In this document: piece after piece, positions 12,463 through 24,115 of the stretch
How the letters are laid out: every line of letters starts with the position of its first letter
Numbering within the stretch: position 1 is the first letter of the stretch
Origin: Carallia brachiata
Lineage: Eukaryota; Streptophyta; Magnoliopsida; Malpighiales; Rhizophoraceae
DNA: 64,000 nucleotides
Reading direction: 5' to 3'
Assembly (NCBI GenBank): GCA_021464245.1
Contig: JADCRB010000010.1
Location: forward strand, 1,816,735-1,880,734
The notes under the pieces: model-generated
Database searches by the model: none
What the model saw: only the letters and a program-made list of their open reading frames with translations
What the model was told of the DNA's origin: nothing
Position numbers and translations under genes: made by a program

Positions 12463-12711
12463 GCCTTATCGATTGCAAGCATGTTATGCCCAAATCAGTT
12501 TCCAATATTGGTGCCATCGTATCAACCAATGGCAAGATTGTCGGTAGCAAATCTGATGCTGCAGAAATTGGAGCTGTTGGCGTCGCCTCTCCAGTTGTTA
12601 CCTCTGTTGTGCCTGCCACCAGCCATGCCTTTGCTGGCACCGCCACAGCCCTCAACTACTGTCAATGCAGGATCTAATGGAAGTGACATTGGCTTGTTAA
12701 TTTTACGATGA
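12463..12711 (+). other. right part of the split open reading frame
   Basis: Continues the frame of 8409-8660 once the LTR element and one target copy are left out, and ends with TGA at 12709-12711. Leu- and Pro-rich translation, no family recognised. GC content is higher than in the neighbouring sequence. The antisense frame across 12212-12655 is a mixture of this host DNA and LTR sequence and is not a gene. Confidence 0.3.
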
Positions 12712-13643
12712 CTGATTTGTATTGAATATGAAAATATCTGTATTAGTAGCTTAGTTTATTTACAAATCGTTACTGGATGTATTCAGTCAATTTTTGTCAT
12801 AAGTCTGTTGGAGTGCAGTGTTTGCTGTCTTGTGAAAATTAGTCCGACGATTCTAAACTTAGCTGAAACCTCGATTTTGGGTAAATTTAGTTTTAATCCA
12901 GTAGATACCATCTTTCTAAAGTTTTGTAGAAACAAGCATCATGCTTGGTTAGTTAATGGTCATTTTGATCATATTAATTGTAGGTCATCGTTGCTGTATT
13001 TTATTCCTGCTCTATGCAGATTTTTCTAACGTCTTCGCGGCAAATTTTTCTGACGTTCATAATTTAATGCAACGATTTCCTTTCAATAAAAAAAATGTGA
13101 CAATTTTTTTTATAACAATATTTCATATTATTTTATTACTATTTTAAAATTATTTAAATGAAATTACCAAAAAAATTTTTACTAATCATTTGATATTTAG
13201 GTTAAATTAAAATAATAATAATAATGATAAATACGTTGGTTCCAGTACCCATTTCCTCTTCCCTATTTTTTTTTACCTACATAATGTCGTCTCTTCTTTT
13301 TTGAAATAGCTATCAACTATCATTTATACGGCTAATTACATTAAAAAAAGGTATAAAAAAGCAACATTTATTTTTCTTTAAACAATTGTTGCATGAAAGT
13401 TGCTGTAATTAATGAGTTGAATTGCGCAGTAGCACATACATAGATTTGCTTCAAACATAATGCCAAAGTTACACAATTTTGAAAATTGGCATGCATCTAC
13501 GTGGCTATCTTCTTCTCAAGCATCATTTTATGCTTTATATCACAATGGATTCAACCTTAATTAGACATCACAGTTATTCCAAGTAATTGGACATCGTCTC
13601 TTAATTGAGATGCAGGTCATCTTTTCCACACATAAAAATGTTC
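12712..13643. other. intergenic, AT-rich
   Basis: No gene recognised. It includes short AT-rich microsatellite-like runs (AATAATAATAATAATG at about 13211) and a T-rich tract. The right end is the left copy of the LINE target duplication at 13644-13661. Confidence 0.4.
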
Positions 13644-13661
13644 AAGAAGTAGGTCCTCTAA

Positions 13662-14240
13662 AGATTACCGCATCCGTAGGAACCGCAACATCTAGAGATA
13701 GGGCGTAACAGGGACCGGGATCAGGGATGGAGGCCACCCTCAGCTGGAAGCCTAAAAATCAATTGCGACGCATCATTCGATCCAGTCACACAAAAGGCAG
13801 GAGGTGCTGCAATGTGTAGAAACTCTGAAGGTCGGGTGGTGATGGGAACAACGCAGAGATGGACCACCAGAAATGCATTCACGGCCGAGGCCTCCGCTGT
13901 GCTGTATGCTACCCTCCTTGCAAGGTCAATTGGAACTGCAGGGATTGCCATTGAAATGGACTCCAAACAGGTGGTTGACGCAATACAAGATGCCACTAGG
14001 AACTGGCCTTGGGATGCTGCCCCTATCCTCAACGACATATGCTCCATTCTTAGTAGCTTAATTGATTGCTCTTGTACTTTTATTTTCAGAAATGTCAACT
14101 TAGCGGCAGACTGGGTTGCGAGTCAGTCAAGATTGGGAATATGTCCTTTAGACTGGGTCGGCAACCCCCCTGAAACCTTATCTCGTATCCTATGTATGGA
14201 TCTTTCTAGTTAATGATAACTACTTATTCCAGTAAAAAAA
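13662..14240 (+). mobile_element. 5'-truncated LINE with intact RNase H end and poly(A)
   Basis: The insertion is bounded by a perfect 18-bp target duplication, AAGAAGTAGGTCCTCTAA, at 13644-13661 and 14241-14258, and ends in a short poly(A) (about 14233-14240). Inside, an open frame (13812-14213, and open upstream of that) encodes the RVT_3 RNase H-like tail of a plant LINE ORF2: TAEASAVLYA, the EMDSKQVVDAI core and the NLAADWVASQSR end are readable. A perfect duplication and an undamaged frame indicate a fairly young copy that was 5' truncated on arrival. Confidence 0.88.
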
Positions 14241-14370
14241 AAGAAGTAGGTCCTCTAAGGCTCTAACTAGTGAAATGGCAATTTGGAACAGTGGACAGAT
14301 TTCGAGTAGTTCTTGCAACTTAATTTAGATGGGTACGTATTGGTACGCAGCCTCAGCAATTCTAATTATT

Positions 14371-15194
14371 GTTATTATTATTATTATTTTGAACAAAGGA
14401 AAAGACATATTTGCATTAATAGTGACAAAATCATTTACAAAGAGGACCAACTGAGTGAAAGGCTCACATCACAGTTATAAAAGGCAAAGCCTACACTAAG
14501 TACAAGCCAGACACAGCAGCATCTACATAGGCCAAAGGAAGCCTAGACTCGAGCCCTAAACCTCGGGTAAACAGCCAACTTATTTAGAAGGAAACAGGGG
14601 GTCATGGATCGAAGGATCCCAACCCCGCTATCACCACACGACGGTGAAGGCTTGGACTGAGGAGGAAGGCAAACCCCGTAGGATCGTTAGTAACCAAATA
14701 CTGGCAGCAAGCTCGGTGTAGGCCGAGAAAGCCAAGGCACGAACACTAATCACGTAAACCAAATGAAGCTATCAAGCTCAGAGAAGTCAAATTGAGGAAG
14801 GTCAAACAAAAAGCAGTGGCCGATGAGCAGACGAGCAACAAGCAGGGCGCGAGCGGAGGACGCAACAGACTATTCAAGGGACCCACAAAACCAAAAAAAA
14901 CACCTTCCCAAAGGTAGGGGAGACCATTAGAAAGATCGAGCAACAACCAAATGCCCATGAATAGAGAAGCACCGACTGGAGATAAACGACTCGAAAAGCA
15001 CCTGCAAGATCCGAAACGAGATCAAACACTTAGAGGACGACGCCCCACACAACTCACAAAGGCTTAGAAAGCTCACTGAGGAGCGAGCACTAACCCTCTG
15101 ACTGACGAAAACGACCGATGAAAGGACGAGAGACAAAGGAGAGCTCTCAATGCACGTTAACAATAATGTGCATACGGTAGCCTCTTCTACGTAT
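14371..15194 (-). mobile_element. 5'-truncated LINE 3' end with (AAT)n tail
   Basis: A perfect 13-bp target duplication, AATTCTAATTATT, lies at 14358-14370 and 15195-15207. Read on the - strand, the insert ends in an ATT/AAT trinucleotide tail (plus strand GTTATTATTATTATTATT at 14371). The body contains no RT or RNase H motif that I recognise and has only unremarkable frames, so it is probably 3' untranslated or extreme 3' LINE sequence. It lies 400 bp upstream of the CYP721A start. Confidence 0.8.
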
Positions 15195-15207
15195 AATTCT
15201 AATTATT

Positions 15208-15609
15208 TTACTCTTGCAGACACTAATTTACGTAGGGACTCAAGGCCGTGGATCCAATAATTTCTATATACCCATGTTTTATTAGCCTCTTCATTTAAAT
15301 AAACTACTCGGCGGACTGCTATTGCACTTCATTCTCATTTATAATTTGTAGCAACACGTACGTAGGCAATGACTTAAGCATTTCAACTACTAGGGCAAGG
15401 AAACAAGCAGCACTACCCAATATATTATATTATACAGCCAACAATATGATAATATTTTAATATACAGATACCGCAATTGTCAACATTTGTGGATAAAAGC
15501 TTCATAAATTAAAACAAAATGGCTCCCTCCCCTCTAGAAAATTAAGCTCATACACTGCTACGATCTGTCTATCTCCACTTTCTTTCTTTCTTTCTCTGAT
15601 TTAGCTGCC
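15208..15609 (+). promoter_or_regulatory. CYP721A upstream region
   Basis: This 400-bp interval between the LINE target duplication and the CYP721A start codon must hold the core promoter and 5' UTR. It has AT-rich stretches (TATATTATATTATACAG near 15420) and a CT-rich leader (about 15570-15600) just before the ATG. No single TATA box can be chosen with confidence. Confidence 0.4.
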
Positions 15610-18600
15610 ATGCATCTACTTCTTCTTGCAGCGGTGAGCCTTTCACTGATTCTCTGCTTCTTGAAATTCATCTACTCAACGATATGGGTCCCCTTGACAA
15701 TTGAGGCCCACTTCAAGAAGCAAGGCATAAGTGGGCCGGGTTACCGTCCGATATTCGGGAACTCCTCCGAGATCCGTCGCCTATTCGCTCAAGCTCAGTC
15801 GAGGCCAGCGCCTCTCGGCCACGATGTCCTTCAGAGGGTGTCTCCGTTTTACTACGAGTGGTCACGCACTTATGGGAAAACGTTCCTTTACTGGTTCGGA
15901 TCCAGACCCAGATTGGCCATACACGACCTCGACATGATTAAGGAAGTTCTGATGAATACGAATGGGACTTTTGAGAAGGTGGGCTTCAATCCTCAGGCTA
16001 AGGTTCTCTTTGCACAGGGACTTGTTGGGCTGAAGGGCGAGGCTTGGGCCCTGCATCGAAGGATTGCAAACCAGGCTTTCAACATGGAGCGGGTCAAGGT
16101 TAGCTTACCGTTATTATTATTATTGTTATGAAAACAAAGAAAATATAGAAAATAATCATAGAGAAATATAAATTTTATTTTAAAACTAAATAAAAATTTT
16201 AAGATAATAGTAAGTATATTTAAAGTAATATTAAATATATTTAAAATTTAGTTAAAATTTTTTTAAATTATTTATTTAAAGTTAAACTCATTTTTATAAT
16301 TACTTAATTATTTCTTATACCTTCGTAGTAAAATTTTATTATTTATTTGGTTAATTGCCTAGACTAAAATTTCAATCTCTCATTATTGTTTAACGGTGCT
16401 TTTGGCAAGTGGATTGAAAATATAAAATAGTATAATATAAGATAGATTATATTATTATTTTATATTGTGTGTGGATAACACGTAACGATATGAAATACTT
16501 AGGTAGTATAGTGTGTTAAAATGACTTTATTGTCTTTATGAAGTAATTAAAATATTTTTATTATTTATTATAATTGTTTTTATAACAAATAACCAAAATT
16601 AAATGTCAAAAAAATTGTTTTATTTTACTTGTTAGTAATTTTTATGATAGTTATGAATTTTTTAAATACTTGATAATTGTATGAAATGCTTATTAAATAA
16701 ATTTTTGATGACTCTCTAAATATGTCTAAATTATGTAAATTAATTATCAAAATTGGAAGGGTGGGAGCGGAAGAGAGATTGGAGGGAGAGATGGGAGACA
16801 GACTTGAGAGAGAGGGAGGGAAAAAAGAAGAGAAATGGGAGAGAGAGGGAGAGAAAGGAGAGAGAGAAGAGCGTAGATATTTTTGGAAACAAGCTTAGCC
16901 CATGTGGTCATAAACATAGACAATATAGTTTATTAAACATGTTATATGATAGGATAAAATTAGTTTATTCTATACTATACTCCACTGCATTATCTATTAA
17001 ATACATCTTTAGTAGTGTACAAATATATTTGTATTTGAAGGTATACAAATATATGTGGCACCCTAGTGTGCTTAAATTTCTGAAAAAGTATGAGAAGAAA
17101 AATTGTGAGAAAATAAAATTATATGAATTGATTAGAAAAAAAATTGATGAAAAAGAAAATAAGAAAGAATATTGTAAGAGAAAAAGTTGTGAGGAAGTTA
17201 AGTTATTTAGATTGATGAAAAATTGGTGAGAAAAGAAATAATAGGAAAGAAAATAATACGATACGTGAACAGTAAATTTTCCAATTCTTTTCTTTTCCCA
17301 CGCTTTCTTATCAAAACAAACAAAGCCAAGTTAATGACAAGTAGTATTGGAATCTGTAATTAATTCTATTCTCAAAAGATTTATTGATGCAATTCTAAGT
17401 CGGAACATTTTAACTTGAAAGCAAGAGGTATACTGTCCTGCTGAGGACTAACGGCATAATCTTCTAAACAGAGTTGGCTGCCAGATATCGTGGCAAGCAC
17501 AATGAATATGCTAAAGAAGTGGGAAGAAATGAGAGGAGGAAGAGACGAGTTCGAGATAGAAGTTAGTAAAGATCTTCACGACCTTTCAGCGGATATTATA
17601 TCCAGAACTGCTTTTGGTAGTAGTTATGAAGAAGGCAGGCGCATATTCACATTACAGGAACAACAAATGCACCTCGTCTCTTTGTCTCTGAGAAGCATCT
17701 ACATCCCAGGTTTCAGGTACTCGGCAAATCAATTTTTGTTTCCCATCCAAACTCAACTAAGCAATCTGCTAACCTTGAAATGCCTCATTTTGCTTACTGT
17801 ACGACTTTTCTTTTTTTTTTTTTTTAACCTTTTGTTACGTTGGAAATTTGCTTGTTGTACAACTTTAATGTCAATTCACTGAGGTAATCATGAATATCCA
17901 GGTTTATACCAACAAAGAGGAACAGAGACAGGTGGAGACTAGAAAAGGAGACGCGCAAATTTGTGAGGATGTTGATCAAATCTAACAGCAGGGCGAGCGA
18001 AAACTCCAGAAATCTACTTAGTTCATTGATGTCTAAGCACAAAAATCAGGATGGCGAGGAAGAGACATTAGGGGTGGAGGAGATTATAGATGAATGCAAG
18101 ACCTTCTACTTTGCTGGAAAGGAAACTACTGCAGATCTTTTGACTTGGGCACTTGTCCTTCTGGCATCACATCAAGACTGGCAACGTAAAGCACGAGAAG
18201 AAGTCCTTCGTGTTTGTGGAGCAAACAAGCTTCCAGTTGCAGAAAATCTAAATCACCTTAAGCTTGTAAGTTTGGTTCTTTACTTAACCAGCTCAGTTGT
18301 ATTGGAGAATTATGCAGTTACAGAGATTTGAATGTGATCAAGACAGGATCAATCAATTATGTAGATATGTATATATATTTGAATATAATCAACTTAGCAT
18401 TCTAGTAACCAATCAATATCAATCTAGAATCCTAATATTATTGCAAAAATTTCCAAGTATGTTATGCTGGAACTGATAACCTTTTGCGTTAATTTCTTGC
18501 AGGTGAGCCTGATAATAAACGAAACTCTTCGGCTCTACCCTCCAGCTGTGCTGCTGATGAGGGAAGCAACTAAAAAAGTTAAGCTGGGGACACTCAATAT

Positions 18601-18922
18601 CCCTGCCGGCACACAATTCTACATTCCAATTGCGGCTCTACACCGTGACGCCGATATATGGGGAGAAGATGCTATAGATTTTAATCCCCAGAGATTTAAC
18701 GAGTCCAGAAAGCACTTGGCTGAGTACATACCATTTGGGTTAGGCCCCAGAATCTGTGTCGGCCAAAATTTAGCCATCGTTGAAGCAAAAATCGTCCTGG
18801 CAATTATCATCAGACATTACTCTTTCGTGGTGTCGCCCACATACGTTCATGCTCCGGTGCTGTTTATTAGCCTACAGCCTCAATATGGTGCGCAGATTGT
18901 ATTTAGCAAGATTCCCAATTAA
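15610..18922 (+). CDS. CYP721A: cytochrome P450, CYP721A-like
   Basis: Haem monooxygenase of the CYP72 clan, anchored in the ER by an N-terminal helix (residues about 1-22). Four exons join in frame to 505 aa: 15610-16098, 17472-17716, 17902-18265 and 18503-18922. Visible motifs are the I-helix AGKETT (314-319), ExxR as ETLR (373-376), the PERF-like NPQRFNES (427-434) and the haem loop [10 protein letters not shown] with ligand Cys451. The segment [17 protein letters not shown] and the [10 protein letters not shown] context fit CYP721A better than CYP734A or CYP709 as I remember them. The substrate of CYP721A is not settled, so none is assigned. Intron 1 (1.37 kb) is AT-rich with a purine-rich block (16755-16870). 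All key residues are present and the gene looks functional. A MITE hairpin starts 22 bp after the stop. Confidence 0.93.
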
Positions 18923-18944
18923 AGAATAAGAAAACTTTAGTGGA

Positions 18945-19085
18945 CTGAATTTTAGAGTTTTGATTGGTATCTCAACTAAAATTAAAATTGATAATTTTTT
19001 AAATTGAATTTAACTGTTATGTTTGTATTTAAAAATTATCAGTCTTAATTTTAATCGAGATACTAATCAGAATACTAAAATTTAG
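18945..19085. mobile_element. short foldback MITE in the CYP721A 3' region
   Basis: About 140 bp. The left arm (TGAATTTTAGAGTTTTGATT, then GGTATCTCAACTAAAATT and TGATAATTTTTT) is repeated as reverse complement in the right arm (AAAAATTATCAGTCTTAATT, then GAGATACTAATCAGAATACT). The transcript would fold into a long imperfect hairpin. It begins 22 bp after the stop and is probably within the 3' UTR. Confidence 0.8.
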
Positions 19086-19560
19086 GATATGTAATTATGC
19101 ACTTAAAGAAATACTTGTAAGAACTATAAACTAGTACGAGAGCATTTGTTTAAAATTCTCAATTAAAGAAATATTAGTTGTTTTATACGTGTTACGTTCG
19201 GAATTGTGAAATTTTTAAATAGCTTATAAGAAACAAATAAGAAACAACCAAACATAAAAAAAATTTATACAAAAGATTATTCAATAACTAGAAAAGAATA
19301 CGATATATTATGTTAATAAGATGACTTATCCTCATATTTTTTTCATATATTCCTGTTCTCCTGGTAATGAACATTTTTACTTTTGTTATGCCCACAGAAG
19401 CATAGTAATGAAACTTTGAGTACATTATTGCAATCAAATCACCAACAAAATCAAAGTCATCAAACTTAAGCTTGACTTGACTGTTTAGCAATGCACTAGT
19501 AAATCATTTGAATTTGTTCAAATTGAATCTGATGTATCAATTTTAACATTTCAAATCCTA
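19086..19560. other. AT-rich intergenic sequence
   Basis: No gene, RNA gene or structured repeat seen; short open frames here have no family resemblance. Confidence 0.4.
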
Positions 19561-20490
19561 CCTTAGATTGTTAGCTTCGAGCAAACCTAGAAAAACTAAT
19601 GTTTAGAAAATCAGACTAGGCCAAATCGATCGATTCAATCGGAAAAATCATATAGCTGTCTTTAGTACAGACTGATTTTGCTCAAGAACCAGAAGGCAAA
19701 TGAATCGGCCCATAAATCAGAAAATCATTCTGTTCAACTGAAATCGGTGAATCGGAGTCAATTTTCTTTTGTTTTTTTTTTTAGTTAATTACAAATTGGC
19801 AACGTGGCCAACTTAGGAAATGCCATGTCACCCAAATTGAAAACAAATAAACAGCAAAAAATAATGAGTGCAGAATTTGAAACGCTAAATGGCAAAGAGG
19901 GGCACTTGACCCGTGCATACTTTTTCGTTTGTACAAAGCCGTGCGTGTATATTTGCAACAAAGCAGGAAGCGGCATATTTATTCCCATTTAGTTTTTGGA
20001 GCAAACTTAAAATGACACAAAAGCTATATTTGGTAATGAGTGATTGCGATGATGATATTTTTATACTTTCTCTTTTTCAAAAAAATCATTTATGTAGAAA
20101 TTTTTAGAAGATATTGTCTACTTAATTTATTTGAAGAAAGAAAATTTAAAATATATGGATTTTTTAAAATTAGACTATTTATTTATTAATATTTATACAA
20201 TATATTAATTAATTAGTTAATATTATCTTTTTTGAATTATATATTACATATAATTAAATTCTCTCAAATATAATGTTATGATATAGAAGATAATGATATT
20301 TCAAATATTACTACAATTTATCGATCAATATTTTAATATATTATATGTAGATGAATATTAATTTTTTTATAAATTTAATACTAAACATTAGTTTTATTGA
20401 ATCAGCCTTAATTAAACTGATTGAATCTTGAACCTCTAAATCTTTCAATTTAATAACAAGTTCAGTTTTTAAAACCTTGAGAAAAAAATG
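19560..20490. repeat. decayed copy of the CCGGTT-type repeat
   Basis: The left part carries ATCGATCGATTCAATCGG and AATCGGTGAATCGGAG. The right part carries GATTGAATCTTGAACCTC and GTTCAGTTTTTAAAACC. These match, in the same order, the ends of the element at 53035-53676 (GTTCAACCGGAAAAATCG on the left; GTTGAACCTTGAACCTCTC and GGTTCTGAAAACC on the right), with an AT-rich middle in both. About 200 bp (19760-19990) has no counterpart and may be a later insertion. Confidence 0.45.
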
Positions 20491-21683
20491 AAAAGAACAA
20501 AAAAAATAGAGACAAACATGCAAAGTTTAAAGTAGAAAGTTTCTTATAGGAGGGAGTACAACACAAGTATCCATATATCATGGGTATTGAAAACAAATAA
20601 TACTATTTCCAGCAAACTTTTTTTTTTCCTAAAAAAGATAACAAAAAGAAAAAGAATTATAAATAAGGAAAGGGACCAAAAAAAAAAAAAAGACCATGAA
20701 TAGGGTCATGGCCAACTTCATTGATTCTCATATTGTAAAGTTTCAATTCCCATTTGAGATTAGGGCCTTTTAATGCCATCCCTTTGTGTTGTGTAAGTCA
20801 AGGTGAGTGTTTGAGAGACGAATAGCTAGCCAAGGGCAGGATTTAGGCTGCACAAAAGGATACCATCAATTAACGTAATACTATGTTCATATATTCAACT
20901 CCGTTCCGTTTATTTCTCTTGATGTCCCAATTATTTATATAATTTTATTCCTTAGAAATAAGTGTTGTTTAATGTTTAGAACTCTAAAGGTTCTTATAAC
21001 CTTAAATATTAATTCAAAATTCTTTATGTGAATATAATCTTAATTTCTCAATTAATATGGTTTTAAACAATATTAAGATTGCATGAATCTCTAAAACAAT
21101 TATTTAAGATAAGTGTCATCGAAGAATTGAGAAAATGGCAAAGTTAAAGAAGAGAATACAAGGAGTCTACATGTACTTTTGGATCAAAATACTTTAATTG
21201 AGGTGCCTGGTATGTTCCTGCTGGCATTGTCTTCTTCTTTTTTTTTCTTTTTTTTTTTTTTCTTTTCTGTTTGTCTTCCAGTTTAGGAAGAGACAGGAGT
21301 GAGTAATAGCACTTGGGCCATGTATTATTGGGATGCCATAGAACAATATAACATGCAAACAGTTCTTTTTTAAAAAAAAAAAAAATCCAAAACTTACAAA
21401 AGAGAAAACATTATGGATTTATCTGTGTATTAGCTTTTTTTTTTTTTGTCACAGCCTAATGGTGCTATGTTAGGCTACATTAAATCTATAATAAAGGCAA
21501 AGAAAAGGGATAACTATTCTATATTCAAATGTAATATAATTAAAAATTTTAAAAAAACTAAAAGAAGTCTCTCTTCTTTTGAACATAAGGTCGTGGAAAT
21601 ATATCTTGGATACATGGTGTAGGCTAATACTAAAATCCCAAACCAGATTGAGCAACAAAGAGAAAAATGAAAAGGAAACTCAC
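20491..21683. other. intergenic sequence beyond the bL35 exons
   Basis: No recognised gene. It contains several A- or T-runs (20617, 20682, 21240-21262, 21371, 21437). If bL35 is a working gene, its last exon or exons on the - strand should lie here. The best candidate, around 21570-21630 (HHVSK on the - strand), is too weak to call. Confidence 0.35.
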
Positions 21684-22053
21684 CAGTTTAGGGAGAGGCA
21701 AATTCCTCTTGATGTTCTTCTTGGCCAGCAAATGCTGCTTCCCAGCCCTTCTCCGCACAATCTTCCCTTTAGCTATCACCCGTAATCTCTTTGCTGAAGC
21801 CTTTCAACGAATAAATAAATAAATAAAAGCTCGTCAAAAGCTTTCAAAAAGGAACACTATAAGCAACAGAAAATTTGAAAAGGCAACCAATTCGCCGATC
21901 GACACATCCAATCATTGCGCGAGAGAGAAAAAGACTACTAACATTGTGGGTTTTTATTTTGTTGCCTTTGGCAGCAAAAACGATGAGAGAATGAAGGATT
22001 TGAGTAAGATTAGAGACGATGCGGGGCTTTCGAAGGAAAATTGCGTGTCTCAT
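21684..22053 (-). pseudogene. organellar ribosomal protein bL35-like, two exons (partial or pseudogene)
   Basis: On the - strand, exon 1 (22053-21943, 37 codons, ATG start) and exon 2 (21800-21684, 39 codons) join in phase at GT/AG borders. The product has an N-terminal extension of about 30 residues, then KIKTH, ASAKRLRV and the bL35 signature GKIVRRRAGKQHLLAKK. That signature and the leader point to a nuclear-encoded mitochondrial (or plastid) large-subunit protein. The family core normally goes on with RLSKM and about 20 more residues. Here exon 2 ends NLPLPKL at a GTGAGT donor and no good last exon follows, so the copy is either diverged or broken. It could be a working gene with a missed third exon. 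Confidence 0.6.
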
Positions 22054-24013
22054 TTTGAAGAAAAGTGCAGTGCGGAAACTAGTTAATCATATTACATGAG
22101 TTTTAACAAAAAAATCGTATTAAATGAGTTATTATAAAAAAGTAATAACCCTGAAAGTGAGAAATTTTGATAGATAAAGATATAATACAAATTTGTGATA
22201 AGCAATATAAATTCAGGATAAAAAAATTTAATAAAGCGTCCTGAAAACGAAATCTTTCTATATGAAAAGAATGTTTTAGATTTCATTCAAAATTTCATTC
22301 TTGACGGTGGAAACGAGGAAGACATCATTTCGACAGACAATAAAGTGCAATACAAAATTTATCTCAGTCGGAACTTACTCCTTGATTTCCAAATGTCCTT
22401 AGATAACCGATTGGAACATGTAAAAAAAAAAGAACGTTAAAGACATATAATTTATTTAACAATTTTTAATAATTTAAAATTTATTTTTCATCAACTTATT
22501 GAACGAAAAAAAAAAAAAAAAAAGGAATTCTCCTTGTGCACACGTCCATCCCTTAGTCGACTGTTGGCCTGCAGTAGTGGTGACTAGCCATAGTCGGCCA
22601 CCCATTTGCCCTTCCCTTTCCCTCTCTTCTCATCTCCTCTCTTTTTCTTTCTTGCTCTCCCAATCTTTCTCCACCCCTAGCACGATCCCCCCTCTGTGCT
22701 ACCCCATCCCCTATTGTGATGTGTTTGCTGTTTATCTTTTGTAGATTTGGCTCAATAACCGAAGGATATAATGTTTTTACAACTGGATCTAGTGTTCGGA
22801 GCCCTCCGCCAACTACTTTAGGTATGTTTGGTAGTGTGGTTGAACCTACGTTGAGGTGCGGAAACTGTGTTTGAAACTTAAAATCAATTTTTCGGATGTT
22901 TGGTTATTAATTTTAAACCACGTTTTGCAGCCGCTGATTTCATCTAAACCATGATTTTGAAAAAGCACCAAGGAGATACTTTTCTACAACTTAATGACTG
23001 CACCACACTTTTTCTTTATTAAGTGGACAAAAATAACCCTCACATTCCACAAAATTTTCTAAGATTACCACTATATAAGGGGAGAAAAATTCATTGTTGC
23101 TGTAAATTTTTATTCAGCGTAGAATTTTAAGAATAGAAGATATCTTCACAATTTCAAGATATACTTTACATAACCACAATTCCCATCTTAAAAGAACCCT
23201 ATATCTCCATAATTTTTTTTAATAAAAATCTCCCCTTCAATTTCGTGATTTGGGAAAATCCCAAATCCAATCAAAACTATTCCTGGGACATTACGGTACG
23301 CATGAATTGACTTGTGAACACATTACGCAAATTGATACCAACTGATGTGAGGGGATAGCCTCATAGCTTTATTCATCGCTTTCAAGGGTACTAAACATAA
23401 CGGAAATTTATTATGAGATAATCTCTCTTTTGCAATTAGTTTTTTTTTTTTTTTTGTTTGTGATTATCTAGTGAGTTTTGTATCTATATATTTGAGTCTT
23501 TCCATTTTTCGTTTATTCATCTAGCTATACAATTACAGTTTCCTTCTTCCTTTCTCTGGGTTGGTCTTCAATTTTTTTTTTTTTTTGGGATAGTTTTGAT
23601 AGTATGATCATATATTTTCTATCGTAGATTTTGGGTTTCTATTCTTTTGAAAATTTTAGTATTTTTTTTATTCTTTTGATACATCCAATTTTTACTGACA
23701 GTAGCGGTATCAATCTTGTTCATCCCATTTAAATTTATTTTTGTTCCCCTGCATATGTTTATTAAGAGACATGAGATTGTTTTAGACATATTAGCTACAT
23801 CTTATTGCCAACTTCACTGGTGTTATAACTAGCACAATTTATTCTCCTGGCCTGTGAAATCCTGATGGAATTAGATACAATCTATGTTGTAGTTCAAAAA
23901 TTTTTGTTTTTATTTTGATCGACAGCATTATATTTTTTGTATCAGGCTAGTAAGCCGCTTTAATTATTTGTCCTTATTTGGTGATTTGCTCTGCCCACGT
24001 CCTTTTGGTACAG
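22054..24013. other. intergenic, low-complexity and repeat-like sequence
   Basis: No gene recognised. It includes an A-run at 22505-22524, a pyrimidine-rich block (22600-22700), and repeat-like sequence from about 22800 of the type often seen at MITE edges (GTATGTTTGGTAGTGTGG). Long T-runs occur at 23440-23460 and 23572-23588. Confidence 0.35.
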
Positions 24014-24115
24014 GGAAAAGACATTGAATTTACAAGGGTTTTCAGGTTGATCTTTAAGCCATTGGCTAATAAGTTACCTTCCTTTAAAGCTGCGTTATTT
24101 TCTACCAGACAAAAG
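24014..24115 (+). other. exon-like fragment, 34 open codons between splice signals
   Basis: A pyrimidine-rich stretch and CAG precede an open segment of exactly 34 codons, followed by a GTACAAA donor. The translation (start GKDIEFTRVFRLIFKPLANK) looks like real protein sequence but I do not recognise the family. With no partner exon found nearby, it may be a captured gene fragment or chance. Confidence 0.25.

Noticed and set aside
12212..12655. 147-codon frame on the - strand
   Set aside because: It crosses the junction of the right LTR and host DNA, so it is a chance fusion.
16753..17229. 158-codon frame in CYP721A intron 1
   Set aside because: Purine-rich, repetitive Arg/Glu/Lys translation inside an intron whose borders are fixed by the P450 reading frame. 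Low-complexity artefact.
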